The translations under genes and the position numbers were made by a program. A stretch of DNA of 64,000 nt from Thermotogota bacterium (lineage in GTDB: Bacteria > Thermotogota > Thermotogae > Petrotogales > Petrotogaceae). The notes below the pieces were generated by a model. The model was given only the letters and a program-made list of their open reading frames with translations. It had not been told where the DNA came from and ran no database searches. Numbering within the stretch: position 1 is the first letter of the stretch; each line of letters begins with the position of its first letter. This document shows positions 28,205 to 37,349 of the stretch, one piece after another. The stretch spans positions 1 to 64,000 of the forward strand of contig JAKOZG010000024.1 of the NCBI GenBank assembly GCA_029780115.1, given 5' to 3'.

Positions 28205-30169
28205 ATGGCGGAAAATAAAAATAAAGACAATAAAAAGATCAACCCAGAGCCAACCGAAAAGAAAGAAGAAAACAAAAAAAAGGTAAAATCCACAGGCATT
28301 ATTTGGATATACATCTCGCTAATAGCCATTTTTGTTATTGCTATAATTTTTTTGACCAGTGAAAAGGTGACAAACATCCCCTTTTCTCAACTGATAAGTA
28401 TGATAAACGATGACGAAATTGAATCGATGAACATTAATCAAAATGGAACGATAGATATCGTAGCAAAAGATGGTACCCTTTATAAATCATTTTCTCCAAA
28501 TATGATGGCTGATAAACAATACATTGACACAATAATTCAAAAAGGAATCAAGGTCGATTACAAGCAAAGCCTATTGTCTAAGTGGTGGTTTAATCTACTG
28601 ATAAGTTTAGTCCCAACGGTAATTATCGTACTATTTTTGTACTGGATGTACAAATCCGCACTTTCAGGAACTAAAAGCAGTATGAGTTTCACTAAAAATC
28701 TTTCTAAACAGTTTGAACCTTCAGATAAAAAAGTAACGTTTAAAGACGTAGCCGGAATAGACGAAGTAGTTGAAGAAGTCCAAGATATAGTTAACTTTCT
28801 AAAAAACCCTGAGGAGTACCGAGAAATCGGTGCAAGAATGCCTAAAGGAATCTTACTAGTCGGACCTCCAGGAACGGGTAAAACACTCACTGCAAGAGCA
28901 ATAGCTGGAGAAGCAAATGTACCCTTCTTCTATGCAAGTGGTTCAGACTTTGTCGAACTATTTGTTGGTGTTGGAGCTGCGAGAGTCAGAGACTTATTTA
29001 AAACTGCAAAAGAAAACGCTCCTTCCATTATATTTATAGACGAGCTAGACGCAGTCGGTAGACAAAGAGGTTCCGGACTCGGTGGGGGGAACGATGAAAG
29101 AGAACAAACTCTAAACGCCCTTTTAGTTGAACTAGACGGTTTTGACTCTTCTACCGGAGTCATAGTTATGGCCGCTACCAACAGACCAGACGTCTTAGAT
29201 AAAGCACTTCTAAGGCCAGGCCGTTTCGATAAAAAGTTATTTGTAGGACCACCAGATGTCAATGGAAGAAAAGAAATCTTAAAAATACACATAAGAAATA
29301 AAGTAGTTAGCGATGATGTAGATTTAGACATCTTAGCAAAAAGAACTCCCGGTTTTGTAGGAGCTGACTTAGAAAATTTAACAAATGAAGCCGCTTTAAT
29401 AGCAACTAGAAAGAGAAAGCCTGCGATCGAGATGATCGACTTTGAAGAGGCTTTAGAAAAAATAGTCTCAGGTCCAGCTAAAAAGCACAAAATAATCTCA
29501 GATAAAGAAAGAAAAATCCTAGCATACCATGAAATGGGACATTCAATAATAGCATATTCATTACCTAACACAGATCCTATCTACAAAATTACTATAATTC
29601 CAAGAGGAGTAGGATCGCTCGGCAGCACACTAATGCTCCCAGAAAAAGATAAATTTTTATTAAAAAAATCTGAATTACTAGACAGAATCACTGTTATGTT
29701 AGGTGGAAGAGCTGCTGAAAAACTCGTTTTCGATTTTGCTACAACAGGAGCAAAAGACGACTTACACAAGGCAACCGAACTTGCAAAAACTATGGTTTAC
29801 CGTTTAGGAATGTCTAAAAAGATTGGTCCAGTTTATTGGGAAGCTCAAGAAGAAGAAGTGTTCTTAGGCAGTGATTTAACTAAACAAAGAAACTATTCTG
29901 AAGAAACTAAAAAAGAACTAGATATTGAAGTGAAAAGAATTATTAACAACATGTATGACAAAGCATTAGACATTCTAGCTAAAAATAGAGAAAGATTAGA
30001 TCTGTTGTCTTCTTACATATTCAAAAAAGAAACCATGTATGGAGAAGAATTCAGAAAGATGATGGCAATGGATATAGAAGAACTTAGAGCTTACATAGGT
30101 GGAAAAGACGAAATAAACGAATTCTTAAAAATGGATGTAATAAATGGTCTTCAATATCAAAAAGCATAA
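28205..30169 (+). CDS. ftsH: ATP-dependent zinc metalloprotease FtsH
   Basis: Membrane-bound AAA protease, 654 residues, normal length. Order: cytoplasmic Lys-rich N-terminus (1-30), first membrane helix (31-48), a short periplasmic domain, second helix (about 123-142), AAA module (about 180-380) with Walker A GPPGTGKT, Walker [12 protein letters not shown] and sensor AATNRPD, then the M41 protease with zinc site HEMGH. Most FtsH proteins have HEAGH; the Ala-to-Met change is conservative. It degrades misfolded membrane proteins and short-lived regulators. The ATG follows GGAGG. It is closely followed by a HAD phosphatase gene. Confidence 0.97.
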   Translation: MAENKNKDNKKINPEPTEKKEENKKKVKSTGIIWIYISLIAIFVIAIIFLTSEKVTNIPFSQLISMINDDEIESMNINQNGTIDIVAKDGTLYKSFSPNMMADKQYIDTIIQKGIKVDYKQSLLSKWWFNLLISLVPTVIIVLFLYWMYKSALSGTKSSMSFTKNLSKQFEPSDKKVTFKDVAGIDEVVEEVQDIVNFLKNPEEYREIGARMPKGILLVGPPGTGKTLTARAIAGEANVPFFYASGSDFVELFVGVGAARVRDLFKTAKENAPSIIFIDELDAVGRQRGSGLGGGNDEREQTLNALLVELDGFDSSTGVIVMAATNRPDVLDKALLRPGRFDKKLFVGPPDVNGRKEILKIHIRNKVVSDDVDLDILAKRTPGFVGADLENLTNEAALIATRKRKPAIEMIDFEEALEKIVSGPAKKHKIISDKERKILAYHEMGHSIIAYSLPNTDPIYKITIIPRGVGSLGSTLMLPEKDKFLLKKSELLDRITVMLGGRAAEKLVFDFATTGAKDDLHKATELAKTMVYRLGMSKKIGPVYWEAQEEEVFLGSDLTKQRNYSEETKKELDIEVKRIINNMYDKALDILAKNRERLDLLSSYIFKKETMYGEEFRKMMAMDIEELRAYIGGKDEINEFLKMDVINGLQYQKA

Positions 30170-30189
30170 AAAGGAGTTTGGTAAAAACA

Positions 30190-30846
30190 TTGATCAAAGC
30201 TGTAATTTTTGATATGGATGGTGTAATAATAGATAGTGAGCCGTTGCACTGGGACGCAAACAAACAAATCTTTGCACAATTAGGTATTCCCATTCAAGAC
30301 GTGCCATACAGTAATTACATAGGTGTTAGTAACGAAGATATGTGGCAAGATTTAAAAAACCTTTTTAATCTGTCACACAGTATAGAAGAACTAGTACAAT
30401 GGCAAAACGAAGAAACACTAAAATATTTCAAAGAAACACCATATAAACCCATCGATGGTATTGTAGAACTGTTAATCGAGTTAAAAAATAATAATTTCAA
30501 GGTTGGATTAGCCTCTTCTTCACCTGAAATTCTAATTGAAGAAGTTCTAACTCATCTAGATATTAAAAAATATTTTGATACATATGCTAGTGCAGATTAC
30601 GTTCCTCGTGGCAAACCTAAACCAGATCTCTTCTTATATACAGCAGGTCTACTACAAGTAAAACCAAAAGAATGTGTAGTAATCGAAGATTCAAAACAAG
30701 GAGTTAAAGCTGCAAAAGCTGCTGGAATGAAGTGTATAGGATTTGCTAACCCAAACTCGATGAACCAGGACCTTTCACAAGCAGATATAATAGTAAAAAG
30801 CTTTAAAGACATAACTATAGATTTAATCAAAAGTTTAGAAGAATAA
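30190..30846 (+). CDS. HAD-family sugar phosphatase / beta-phosphoglucomutase-like
   Basis: A 218-residue HAD subfamily IA hydrolase: motif I VIFDMDGVIIDSEP, motif II LASSSP, Lys in KPKPDLFLYTAG and motif III VVIEDSKQGVKAAKAAGM. It probably dephosphorylates a hexose phosphate or isomerises beta-glucose 1-phosphate, as maltose or trehalose phosphorolysis would need. The frame allows TTG at 30178, but that lies one base from AAGGAG. The TTG at 30190 (13 nt from AAGGAG) is more likely, though not ideal. It ends just before a strong terminator, closing the ecfT-radical SAM-ftsH unit. Confidence 0.85.
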   Translation: MIKAVIFDMDGVIIDSEPLHWDANKQIFAQLGIPIQDVPYSNYIGVSNEDMWQDLKNLFNLSHSIEELVQWQNEETLKYFKETPYKPIDGIVELLIELKNNNFKVGLASSSPEILIEEVLTHLDIKKYFDTYASADYVPRGKPKPDLFLYTAGLLQVKPKECVVIEDSKQGVKAAKAAGMKCIGFANPNSMNQDLSQADIIVKSFKDITIDLIKSLEE

Positions 30847-30855
30847 AAGTAAAAG

Positions 30856-30887
30856 AAAAAGCGCTCAAACAACTTTGAGCGCTTTTT
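30856..30887. terminator. Bidirectional intrinsic terminator
   Basis: AAAAAGCGCTCAAA, loop CAAC, TTTGAGCGCTTTTTT. T-runs exist on both strands, serving the HAD gene and the convergent ParB/BMP gene. Confidence 0.95.
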
Positions 30888-30896
30888 TCTAATTTA

Positions 30897-32771
30897 TTAA
30901 TAATAAATATTATCTACAAACCAGTCCATTACTATAAGTTCATCATCTTTTATATCTTCTCCTTCTGGTATTCTTAAATTACCATCTCTATCGTATATTG
31001 GACCTCTAAACGGATGAAACTCCCCTGTTTTAATATCATACTTCACTAACTCAACAATATTTTTTATCTGTGGAAGTACCAGTTTACTTAAAGGTGCTAA
31101 ATCAACAACACCGCTCTTTAACCCACCCCAAAATTTCTCAATCTTTTCAGAACCGGAAAACAATCTAAACAAAGAAAAGTTAGATCCTCTAAGTACGTCT
31201 CTGATGATAGACTCATAATAAACACCCCAGTTCCAAATCGCAGAGGTCAAATAAGTAGTTGGAGCATGTTCTCTCATATCATAATGATACCCTATAGTAT
31301 ACACATTATATTTCTCACCAACTTTTAATACTTCTGCTGAATCCTGATGATGAGTTATGACATCAACTCCCATATCTTTTATTAAATACTCCGCAGTTTG
31401 TCTTTCATATTCAGAATTATGCCATGTATTTGTCCAGCCAACATAAACCTTTGCTTTTGAATTAACAGATCTTGCTCCTAATGCAAAAGCGTTTATGCCC
31501 ATAATCACTTCAGGAATACCATAAGAAGCTACAAAACCAAGCTTATTATTCCTAGTCATAGCGCCAGCTACCATACCGGCTAAAAATCTTGGTTCATACA
31601 TTCGACCAAAATAAGCGTTTATATTTTCAGGAAACCTATACCCTGAAAAATACATGAACTTCACGTTATGAAAAGCGCTCATCTGCTGATCATACAAATA
31701 ATCTAAGCTTGTTGCAAAAATCAAATCAACCTTTTCTTTTTCCAGCTCTCTCATCACTCTTTCATATACTTTAGCATCGGTGACTCTTTCATAATATTTA
31801 GTAACGATTTCTCCCTTAAGTCTTTCCTGAACATACCTTCTTCCCAGTTCATGTGAATACGTCCAAGCAGACTCTTCAATACCTGTGTTGTATATAAACG
31901 CGACTTTTAAAGGAGTTCCAGCTAAACGAGCAGGCATCTTAAATAAAGGAACAACCGGTCTTGGTTTTTCTTCCGACAATTCTTCAACTAGGGTTTCAAC
32001 CTGTCTTCTCATTTCCCTTTCTATCATTGGAACATTATCCAATCCAAACCTATTTAAATATTCAATAAACGCCTCTTCTTCTGGAAGCTTTAGTTTATCC
32101 TTCGCAAGCTCCCTGTATGCTTTTCTGAATGGTAGATATACAGAAGTAACCAATTCCTCGTATTTATTTTCAACAAACTCACTTTTTTTCTCATAATCCT
32201 TTATCAATTCATATAACTCGTTAAACTTCCCTTCTTTATTAAACCAAATAATATTGATCTTAGTTTTTTCATAAAAATCTAAAAATTCATAATAAATTCT
32301 AATCTGTGGATCATTCTCATCCCATTTTGGGATTAATCTTTTCACTTCTCCACGAATAGAAAAGGCATTCAAATACTTTAAAATACTAACTCTCTTGTTA
32401 CCTTCAACCACGTAAAACCAATTAAGATACTCATACGCAATAATTGGATCCCTTATACCTTCTTTAGAATGAATCTCATACAAACTCATCCATTTATTAG
32501 CAAATTCAGTATCAGCTTTCATTAAAGGATAAAAATTAGCTGAAAAGGACATAGCTCTAGAACGATAATAGGTTCCCTTAATCCGTTCTATTGGAATGTC
32601 TATAATCCCCAAATTTTGTTCTTTGGCAATTTCAACATTTTGTATAATATCCTCAAGTGCCTGCAAATAACCTTCTTCACCCCTTGAGATGCTCGACAAA
32701 AAATCCCTTTTTGCCAACTTATAAGCCTTTTCGTATTCCGTTCGAGCCTGTGTTCTATAAGTTTTATACAT
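30897..32771 (-). CDS. Cytoplasmic ParB-like/BMP-family fusion protein
   Basis: A 624-residue protein with two parts. Residues about 50-150 contain IDIPIERIKGTYY and VVEGNKRVSILKYL, resembling ParB/sulfiredoxin-type folds, whose EGN(K/R)R motif binds nucleotides. Residues about 285-620 match BMP/PnrA-type nucleoside-binding lipoproteins: LKVAFIYNTGIEESAWTYSH, YFGRMYEPRFLAGMVAGAM and GFVASYGIPEVIMGINAFALG. There is no signal peptide or lipobox, so the binding domain is cytoplasmic, unlike usual BMP proteins. A nucleoside sensor is plausible but not shown. GGAGG precedes the ATG; it is monocistronic or shares a transcript with the phosphoesterase 25 nt upstream. Confidence 0.75.
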   Translation of the reverse strand: MYKTYRTQARTEYEKAYKLAKRDFLSSISRGEEGYLQALEDIIQNVEIAKEQNLGIIDIPIERIKGTYYRSRAMSFSANFYPLMKADTEFANKWMSLYEIHSKEGIRDPIIAYEYLNWFYVVEGNKRVSILKYLNAFSIRGEVKRLIPKWDENDPQIRIYYEFLDFYEKTKINIIWFNKEGKFNELYELIKDYEKKSEFVENKYEELVTSVYLPFRKAYRELAKDKLKLPEEEAFIEYLNRFGLDNVPMIEREMRRQVETLVEELSEEKPRPVVPLFKMPARLAGTPLKVAFIYNTGIEESAWTYSHELGRRYVQERLKGEIVTKYYERVTDAKVYERVMRELEKEKVDLIFATSLDYLYDQQMSAFHNVKFMYFSGYRFPENINAYFGRMYEPRFLAGMVAGAMTRNNKLGFVASYGIPEVIMGINAFALGARSVNSKAKVYVGWTNTWHNSEYERQTAEYLIKDMGVDVITHHQDSAEVLKVGEKYNVYTIGYHYDMREHAPTTYLTSAIWNWGVYYESIIRDVLRGSNFSLFRLFSGSEKIEKFWGGLKSGVVDLAPLSKLVLPQIKNIVELVKYDIKTGEFHPFRGPIYDRDGNLRIPEGEDIKDDELIVMDWFVDNIYY

Positions 32772-32796
32772 AATTTTACCTCCAATTATATGTAGT

Positions 32797-33525
32797 TTAA
32801 CTAAGAGTGACTAACTTCGGTTCAATCTTTTTATATGTTTCAATTTCTATCACTTCTTTCCTTTCTTCATCATATTTTATAAACTTATAAGGTACTGCAT
32901 TAATTAAATAACATTTGTGATCAAAATTTTCAATAACAAAATCTAATTCCTGTTGTCCATATCTAGGATGAATATGACCATAAATCCATATTTTAGGGCG
33001 CAAAGAATAAAATAAATCTCCTAGATTTTTCGACGGTGGATGAGACTGACTAAATCTCTGAATGGTACCTGGTATATAAGGCGGAGTATGAGTCACCATA
33101 ATATCAATAATCTTATACTCACTTCCGCGAAATGATTTTTTAAAAGTTATCTCTCTCTTGAATTTATTAACATCACTCTCAGAAAAATGAAAAGGTCGGT
33201 AACCATATGATAAAGCTCCAGAGAACCCTGCCACAACAATATCTTTATCAATAAACTTCTTTAAATTAATGACACCTTGATTCAGCACATATACCCCTTT
33301 ATACACCTTAGAAAAAGAATAGTTCTCTTCTTTGTACGACTTCGAGAAATATTTTTTATCATGATTTCCATGAACCATTATACTGAATGCAGGTTTAAAC
33401 TCGTTGATAAGATAATCCAAATATCCGGGCGAAAGGTCTCCGGCTGAAATAAGGAGGTCGATCTTTCTTTTATCCTTATTTTGTATGAAAATTTCTTCAT
33501 CGGATACACAAATAATATCTACCAT
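32797..33525 (-). CDS. Metallophosphoesterase
   Basis: A 242-residue calcineurin-like phosphoesterase. Seen: LISAGDLSPGYLDYL, MVHGNHDKKYF, VTHTPPY and YGHIHPRYGQ, supplying the usual Asp/His/Asn metal ligands. The first motif (normally DxH) is altered to CVSDEEIF, so one metal ligand may come from another residue or be missing. Substrate unknown. The ATG has AAGGA at 8 nt. It lies 25 nt upstream of the ParB/BMP gene, possibly the same transcript, which could hint at a role with nucleotides. Confidence 0.85.
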   Translation of the reverse strand: MVDIICVSDEEIFIQNKDKRKIDLLISAGDLSPGYLDYLINEFKPAFSIMVHGNHDKKYFSKSYKEENYSFSKVYKGVYVLNQGVINLKKFIDKDIVVAGFSGALSYGYRPFHFSESDVNKFKREITFKKSFRGSEYKIIDIMVTHTPPYIPGTIQRFSQSHPPSKNLGDLFYSLRPKIWIYGHIHPRYGQQELDFVIENFDHKCYLINAVPYKFIKYDEERKEVIEIETYKKIEPKLVTLS

Positions 33526-33713
33526 TTTTAAAGTCCTTAATCAATAATTATTTACATATAAATTGTATCAAATATTTACTAATTTCCGTATAAAAATATA
33601 TTTAAGAAAGAAATAAAAATCACCTATATGCTAATTTCTCTTATCTTTCACGATTAATTACAAATATAACCATTCTAAGACAAATAAGTCAATTTATCAT
33701 TTCGTTTATTAAT

Positions 33714-33742
33714 TTCATTTTAGAATGAATTAATTGTATAAT
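33714..33742 (+). promoter_or_regulatory. Possible promoter of the gluconate-type operon
   Basis: TATAAT at 33737-33742 with the weak -35 TTCATT 17 nt upstream. The leader contains a fragment of the palindromic repeat (33791-33806, ending GAGCGTCTCTAC). Confidence 0.4.
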
Positions 33743-33855
33743 ATAAATAACGAAGATACGAAAATGCGGGTGTGAAAAATCTAACCTGCAACCAGAGCGT
33801 CTCTACAACAGTAAAATCAATAAAATCTACACCTTTTATAAGGAGTGTGATAACT

Positions 33856-34677
33856 ATGAACATCTCAGATTTTTTCGACGTTAAAGGTAAAACCATTGTA
33901 ATAACAGGCGGAGCCGGAGTAATTTGCTCTGAAATGGCTAGAAGCTTAGGTAGTCTAGGTGCAAAAATCTCCATCCTAGATGTTTCTGAACCAGCCATGG
34001 AAGTACTAAGCCAAGAACTTTCAGAAAAAAACATCGAACACATTACCATCAAAACAGATGTCCTCAAAAAAGAACAAATAATAAAAGCGAAAGAAGAAAC
34101 ATTATCAAAGTTTGGTAAAATTGATGTGTTGATAAATGGGGCAGGAGGAAACCATCCCTCCGCTACCACAAGCAAAGATAAAAGCTTCTTTGATTTACCT
34201 CAAGATGCAGTTCAATGGGTTTTTAATTTAAATTTCCTTGGAACATTTCTAGCAAGTCAGGTTTTTGGTGAATACTTTGCTGAAAAAGGCGAAGGACAAA
34301 TCATCAACATCTCATCCATGAACGCATTTAGACCACTAACTAACATCCCAGCATATTCTGCTGCAAAAGCAGCTGTTAGCAATTTCACACAATGGCTTGC
34401 TGTTCATATGAACCATAATTACTCTAAAAAGATAAGGGTCAATGCAATAGCCCCCGGTTTTCTACTCACAAATCAAAACAGATTCTTACTAACAAACGAA
34501 GATGGAAGCCTAACAGCAAGAGGAAATAAAATTTTAGAACATACTCCTATGGAAAGATTCGGAACCCCTGAAGACCTAATCTCAACAATAATATGGCTAA
34601 TAAGTGACAAATCAGAATTTGTTAATGGTATAGTTGTTCCAATCGATGGAGGTTTTTCTGCATACAGTGGAGTCTAA
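33856..34677 (+). CDS. SDR-family oxidoreductase (gluconate/fructuronate-type)
   Basis: A 273-residue short-chain dehydrogenase. Seen: the nucleotide motif TGGAGVICSEMA, the NGAGG strand, catalytic Ser in ISSMNAF and the Tyr-Lys pair in AYSAAKAAV. A closing PIDGGF is present. The frame opens at 33772, but AAGGAGTG at 7-8 nt fixes the ATG at 33856. The genes that follow encode 6-phosphogluconate dehydrogenase, a 2-hydroxyacid dehydrogenase and an FGGY kinase; T. maritima has a comparable cluster (around TM0437-TM0443). It may interconvert gluconate and a keto-gluconate, or act on a uronate. Substrate unproven. Confidence 0.87.
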   Translation: MNISDFFDVKGKTIVITGGAGVICSEMARSLGSLGAKISILDVSEPAMEVLSQELSEKNIEHITIKTDVLKKEQIIKAKEETLSKFGKIDVLINGAGGNHPSATTSKDKSFFDLPQDAVQWVFNLNFLGTFLASQVFGEYFAEKGEGQIINISSMNAFRPLTNIPAYSAAKAAVSNFTQWLAVHMNHNYSKKIRVNAIAPGFLLTNQNRFLLTNEDGSLTARGNKILEHTPMERFGTPEDLISTIIWLISDKSEFVNGIVVPIDGGFSAYSGV

Positions 34678-34706
34678 AGCTTAGAACGTGTCCCCGTTCG
34701 AAATAG

Positions 34707-34733
34707 GGAGACGCTCGCATAGAGCATCTCTAC
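34707..34733 (+). repeat. Copy of the palindromic repeat
   Basis: GGAGACGCTCGCATAGAGC then ATCTCTAC, between the SDR and gnd genes. It could form a hairpin in the operon mRNA. Confidence 0.75.
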
Positions 34734-34794
34734 ACCTAGAAAATGCAACATTACAAGAAAATTCTTCAAAAAATAAACATAAGGAGTTGATATA

Positions 34795-36213
34795 ATGGGT
34801 ACAGAAAAATGCGACATCGGAGTAGTTGGAATGGCGGTAATGGGCCAAAACTTAGCCTTAAACATAGAATCAAAAGGCTATAAAGTGGCGGTATACAACA
34901 GAGATGGAGACAGAACAAAAAAATTCATCGAAGAAAGAGCCAAAAGCAAAAATATATTAGGCACATACACTTACGAAGAACTAGCAAACTCCTTAAAAAA
35001 ACCTAGAAAAATAATGTTAATGGTCAAAGCTGGAAAACCGGTTGACGATGTTATAGAACAGCTCCTTCCTAACTTAGAAAAAGGTGACATAATTATTGAC
35101 GGTGGAAACTCACATTATAAAGATACGAACAGACGATTTAAATACCTACAAGAAAAAGGGATTAGATTTTTAGGCACAGGCATAAGTGGAGGAGAATACG
35201 GAGCCCTCCATGGACCTTCAATTATGCCTGGCGGAGATAAATCAGCATACGAAGAAATAAAAGACATCTTTGAAGCGATAGCTGCAAAAACTAGTGATGG
35301 CCCTTGTGTAGCTTATCTAGGCCCCACATCAAGCGGTCATTACGTAAAGATGGTTCACAATGGAATAGAATATGCGATAATGGAATTAATCGCAGAAGCT
35401 TATGATATAATGCGAAAAGTTTTTAAATTATCTGCTGATGAAATGCATGAAATCTTCAAAAAATGGAACGAAGAACATAAATCTTACTTAATGGAGATAA
35501 CATACAAAATTTTAGAAAGAAAAGATGAAGAAACGGGACAACCTTTAGTCGACCTTATACTAGACAGTGCGCAACAAAAGGGTACTGGAAAATGGAGTGT
35601 GCAAGACGCTCTTGACTTAAATATCTCTATCCCTACGATTAATGCCGCTGTTAACTCTAGAACACTCTCATCGATAAAACATGAAAGATTAGAAATAGGT
35701 GAAATATTCGACACTCCAATAAGTGCCCAGTTAAACGAAGCATTTATAGACTCTCTAAGAGACGCTCTATATATTGCAACAATAATTGCTTATGCAGAAG
35801 GCATGAAATTACTTCAGGTTGCATCAAACGAATATGGATATGGCCTTGACCTTTCAGAAGTTGCCCGAATTTGGGAAGATGGTTGTATTATTAGATCTGC
35901 CCTATTAAAACCTATTCAAAAATCATTCAAATCAAAACCTGATCTAGTTAATTTAATAATATCCAATGAATTTAGAAAAGACTTTGAAAATAGAATCCCA
36001 AAATTAAGAGAAGTTGTCTCTGAAATCAAAAAAATCGGAATTCCCATCCCAGCCTTTTCATCAGCACTCGATTACTTTGATGGATTAAGATCAAAAGAAT
36101 TACCTGCAAATTTAATACAGGCTCAAAGAGATTACTTTGGAGCTCATACATACCAAAGAAAAGATAAAGAAGGTATATTCCATACTGAATGGCAGGATAT
36201 ACATAATATCTAA
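34795..36213 (+). CDS. gnd: 6-phosphogluconate dehydrogenase, decarboxylating
   Basis: Oxidises 6-phosphogluconate to ribulose 5-phosphate with CO2 release and NAD(P)H. The 472 residues are the full dimeric-type length. Seen: VGMAVMGQNLALNIESKGY at the Rossmann fold, YNRDGDR next to it, GISGGEYGALHGPSIMPGG, KMVHNGIEYAIMELIAEAY and C-terminal QAQRDYFGAHTY. The residue after the second strand (YNRD) resembles NADP-binding enzymes. The ATG follows AAGGAG. With the kinase at 37350 it forms a gluconate-to-pentose route. Confidence 0.96.
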   Translation: MGTEKCDIGVVGMAVMGQNLALNIESKGYKVAVYNRDGDRTKKFIEERAKSKNILGTYTYEELANSLKKPRKIMLMVKAGKPVDDVIEQLLPNLEKGDIIIDGGNSHYKDTNRRFKYLQEKGIRFLGTGISGGEYGALHGPSIMPGGDKSAYEEIKDIFEAIAAKTSDGPCVAYLGPTSSGHYVKMVHNGIEYAIMELIAEAYDIMRKVFKLSADEMHEIFKKWNEEHKSYLMEITYKILERKDEETGQPLVDLILDSAQQKGTGKWSVQDALDLNISIPTINAAVNSRTLSSIKHERLEIGEIFDTPISAQLNEAFIDSLRDALYIATIIAYAEGMKLLQVASNEYGYGLDLSEVARIWEDGCIIRSALLKPIQKSFKSKPDLVNLIISNEFRKDFENRIPKLREVVSEIKKIGIPIPAFSSALDYFDGLRSKELPANLIQAQRDYFGAHTYQRKDKEGIFHTEWQDIHNI

Positions 36214-36290
36214 ATTTTACATTTAAAAATCTCCGAGATTAAAAAGGTCTTTTTAATCTAAGCTCATCTATAAAATGAGGAGGCATCATT

Positions 36291-37316
36291 GTGAGTAAAA
36301 ATTACAAAATAGCCATTGTAAATTCTAGTACCTTTGGGGTATACTTTCCGGATTTAATACAAAGATTGAAAAAAATAGGCGATATTGAAAGGATTGAAGT
36401 TGATCCAAATATTAATGGAAAAAATTTAGCCAAAAAACTAAAAGGTTTCACGTTTGTCATATCAAGTGTAACCCCCACTTTTTCTGAAGAGTTTTTTAGA
36501 TATAACAAAGACGTAAAATTAATTGCTCGTCACGGTATAGGTTACAATAATGTAGACATAAAGGCTGCTACAGAAAACGAAGTGATGGTAACAAGGGTAT
36601 ACGGAGTTCATGAACGAGATGCTGTTGCTGAAATAGCCGTAGCTTTGATGTTAATCTGTTTAAGAGGCATAATTCCTGCTTATCATGCTGTATTAGAAAA
36701 CAAATGGCACGAAAGAAAGAAATTCGTTGGAAAAGAGCTCTCAAAATTAACCGTCGGTATCATCGGTTATGGAAACATTGGAAGTAGAGTAGGTGAAATA
36801 GTAAAAGAAGGATTCAAATCAGAAGTAATTGCATATGACCCATATATTGCAGACAAAGTCATAGAAAAAACAGGTGTAAAACCGGTTGAATTCGAAGAAT
36901 TACTCAAAACCTCAGATGTAATAAGTCTCAACGCCTCTCTCAACGAAGGAAACTACCATTTTATCAACAAAAAGGCATTTAACAAAATGAAAGATGGTGT
37001 AGTAATCGTTAATACGGCACGCGGTGAATTAATAAACCTCCCAGATTTCATTGAAGCCCTAGAAACAGGAAAAGTCTTCGCTGCAGGACTTGATGTACTA
37101 GAAAACGAACCAATAGAACCCGACAATCCTCTGTTAACATTTCCTAACGTCTACATTGTGCCACACATTGGAGGTTACGGAACTTACTCCTTAAGAAAAA
37201 TGGACGAAAAAATGGTAGAAGATATTGAAAAATTAGTGAATGGAGAAATCCCCGATCAAATAGTAAATCCAGAGATAATTGAAAAAATCGTAGAAAACTT
37301 TCGAGCTAAAAAATAA
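36291..37316 (+). CDS. D-isomer-specific 2-hydroxyacid dehydrogenase
   Basis: A 341-residue NAD-dependent dehydrogenase of the phosphoglycerate/lactate dehydrogenase family. Seen: RHGIGYNNVDI, the nucleotide-binding GIIGYGNIGSRVGE, the catalytic-Arg segment NTARGELI, the Glu region ENEP and the His in VPHIGGYG. The start is GTG behind GAGGAGG. It sits between gnd and the sugar kinase, with 33 nt to the latter, so it probably acts on a sugar acid of the same pathway (for example 2-keto-gluconate) rather than serine synthesis. Specificity is inferred. Confidence 0.9.
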   Translation: MSKNYKIAIVNSSTFGVYFPDLIQRLKKIGDIERIEVDPNINGKNLAKKLKGFTFVISSVTPTFSEEFFRYNKDVKLIARHGIGYNNVDIKAATENEVMVTRVYGVHERDAVAEIAVALMLICLRGIIPAYHAVLENKWHERKKFVGKELSKLTVGIIGYGNIGSRVGEIVKEGFKSEVIAYDPYIADKVIEKTGVKPVEFEELLKTSDVISLNASLNEGNYHFINKKAFNKMKDGVVIVNTARGELINLPDFIEALETGKVFAAGLDVLENEPIEPDNPLLTFPNVYIVPHIGGYGTYSLRKMDEKMVEDIEKLVNGEIPDQIVNPEIIEKIVENFRAKK

Positions 37317-37349
37317 ACGTTCAAAAACCTTGAAAGGAGCGTTTCTTCA

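Noticed and set aside
28930-29571. 213-codon minus-strand frame inside ftsH
   Set aside because: Antisense shadow of the AAA domain of ftsH; low-complexity Ser/Lys-rich and lacking a start signal.
33772-33855. N-terminal extension of the SDR protein
   Set aside because: Encoded by leader sequence including a repeat fragment; the ribosome site and family alignment place the start at 33856.
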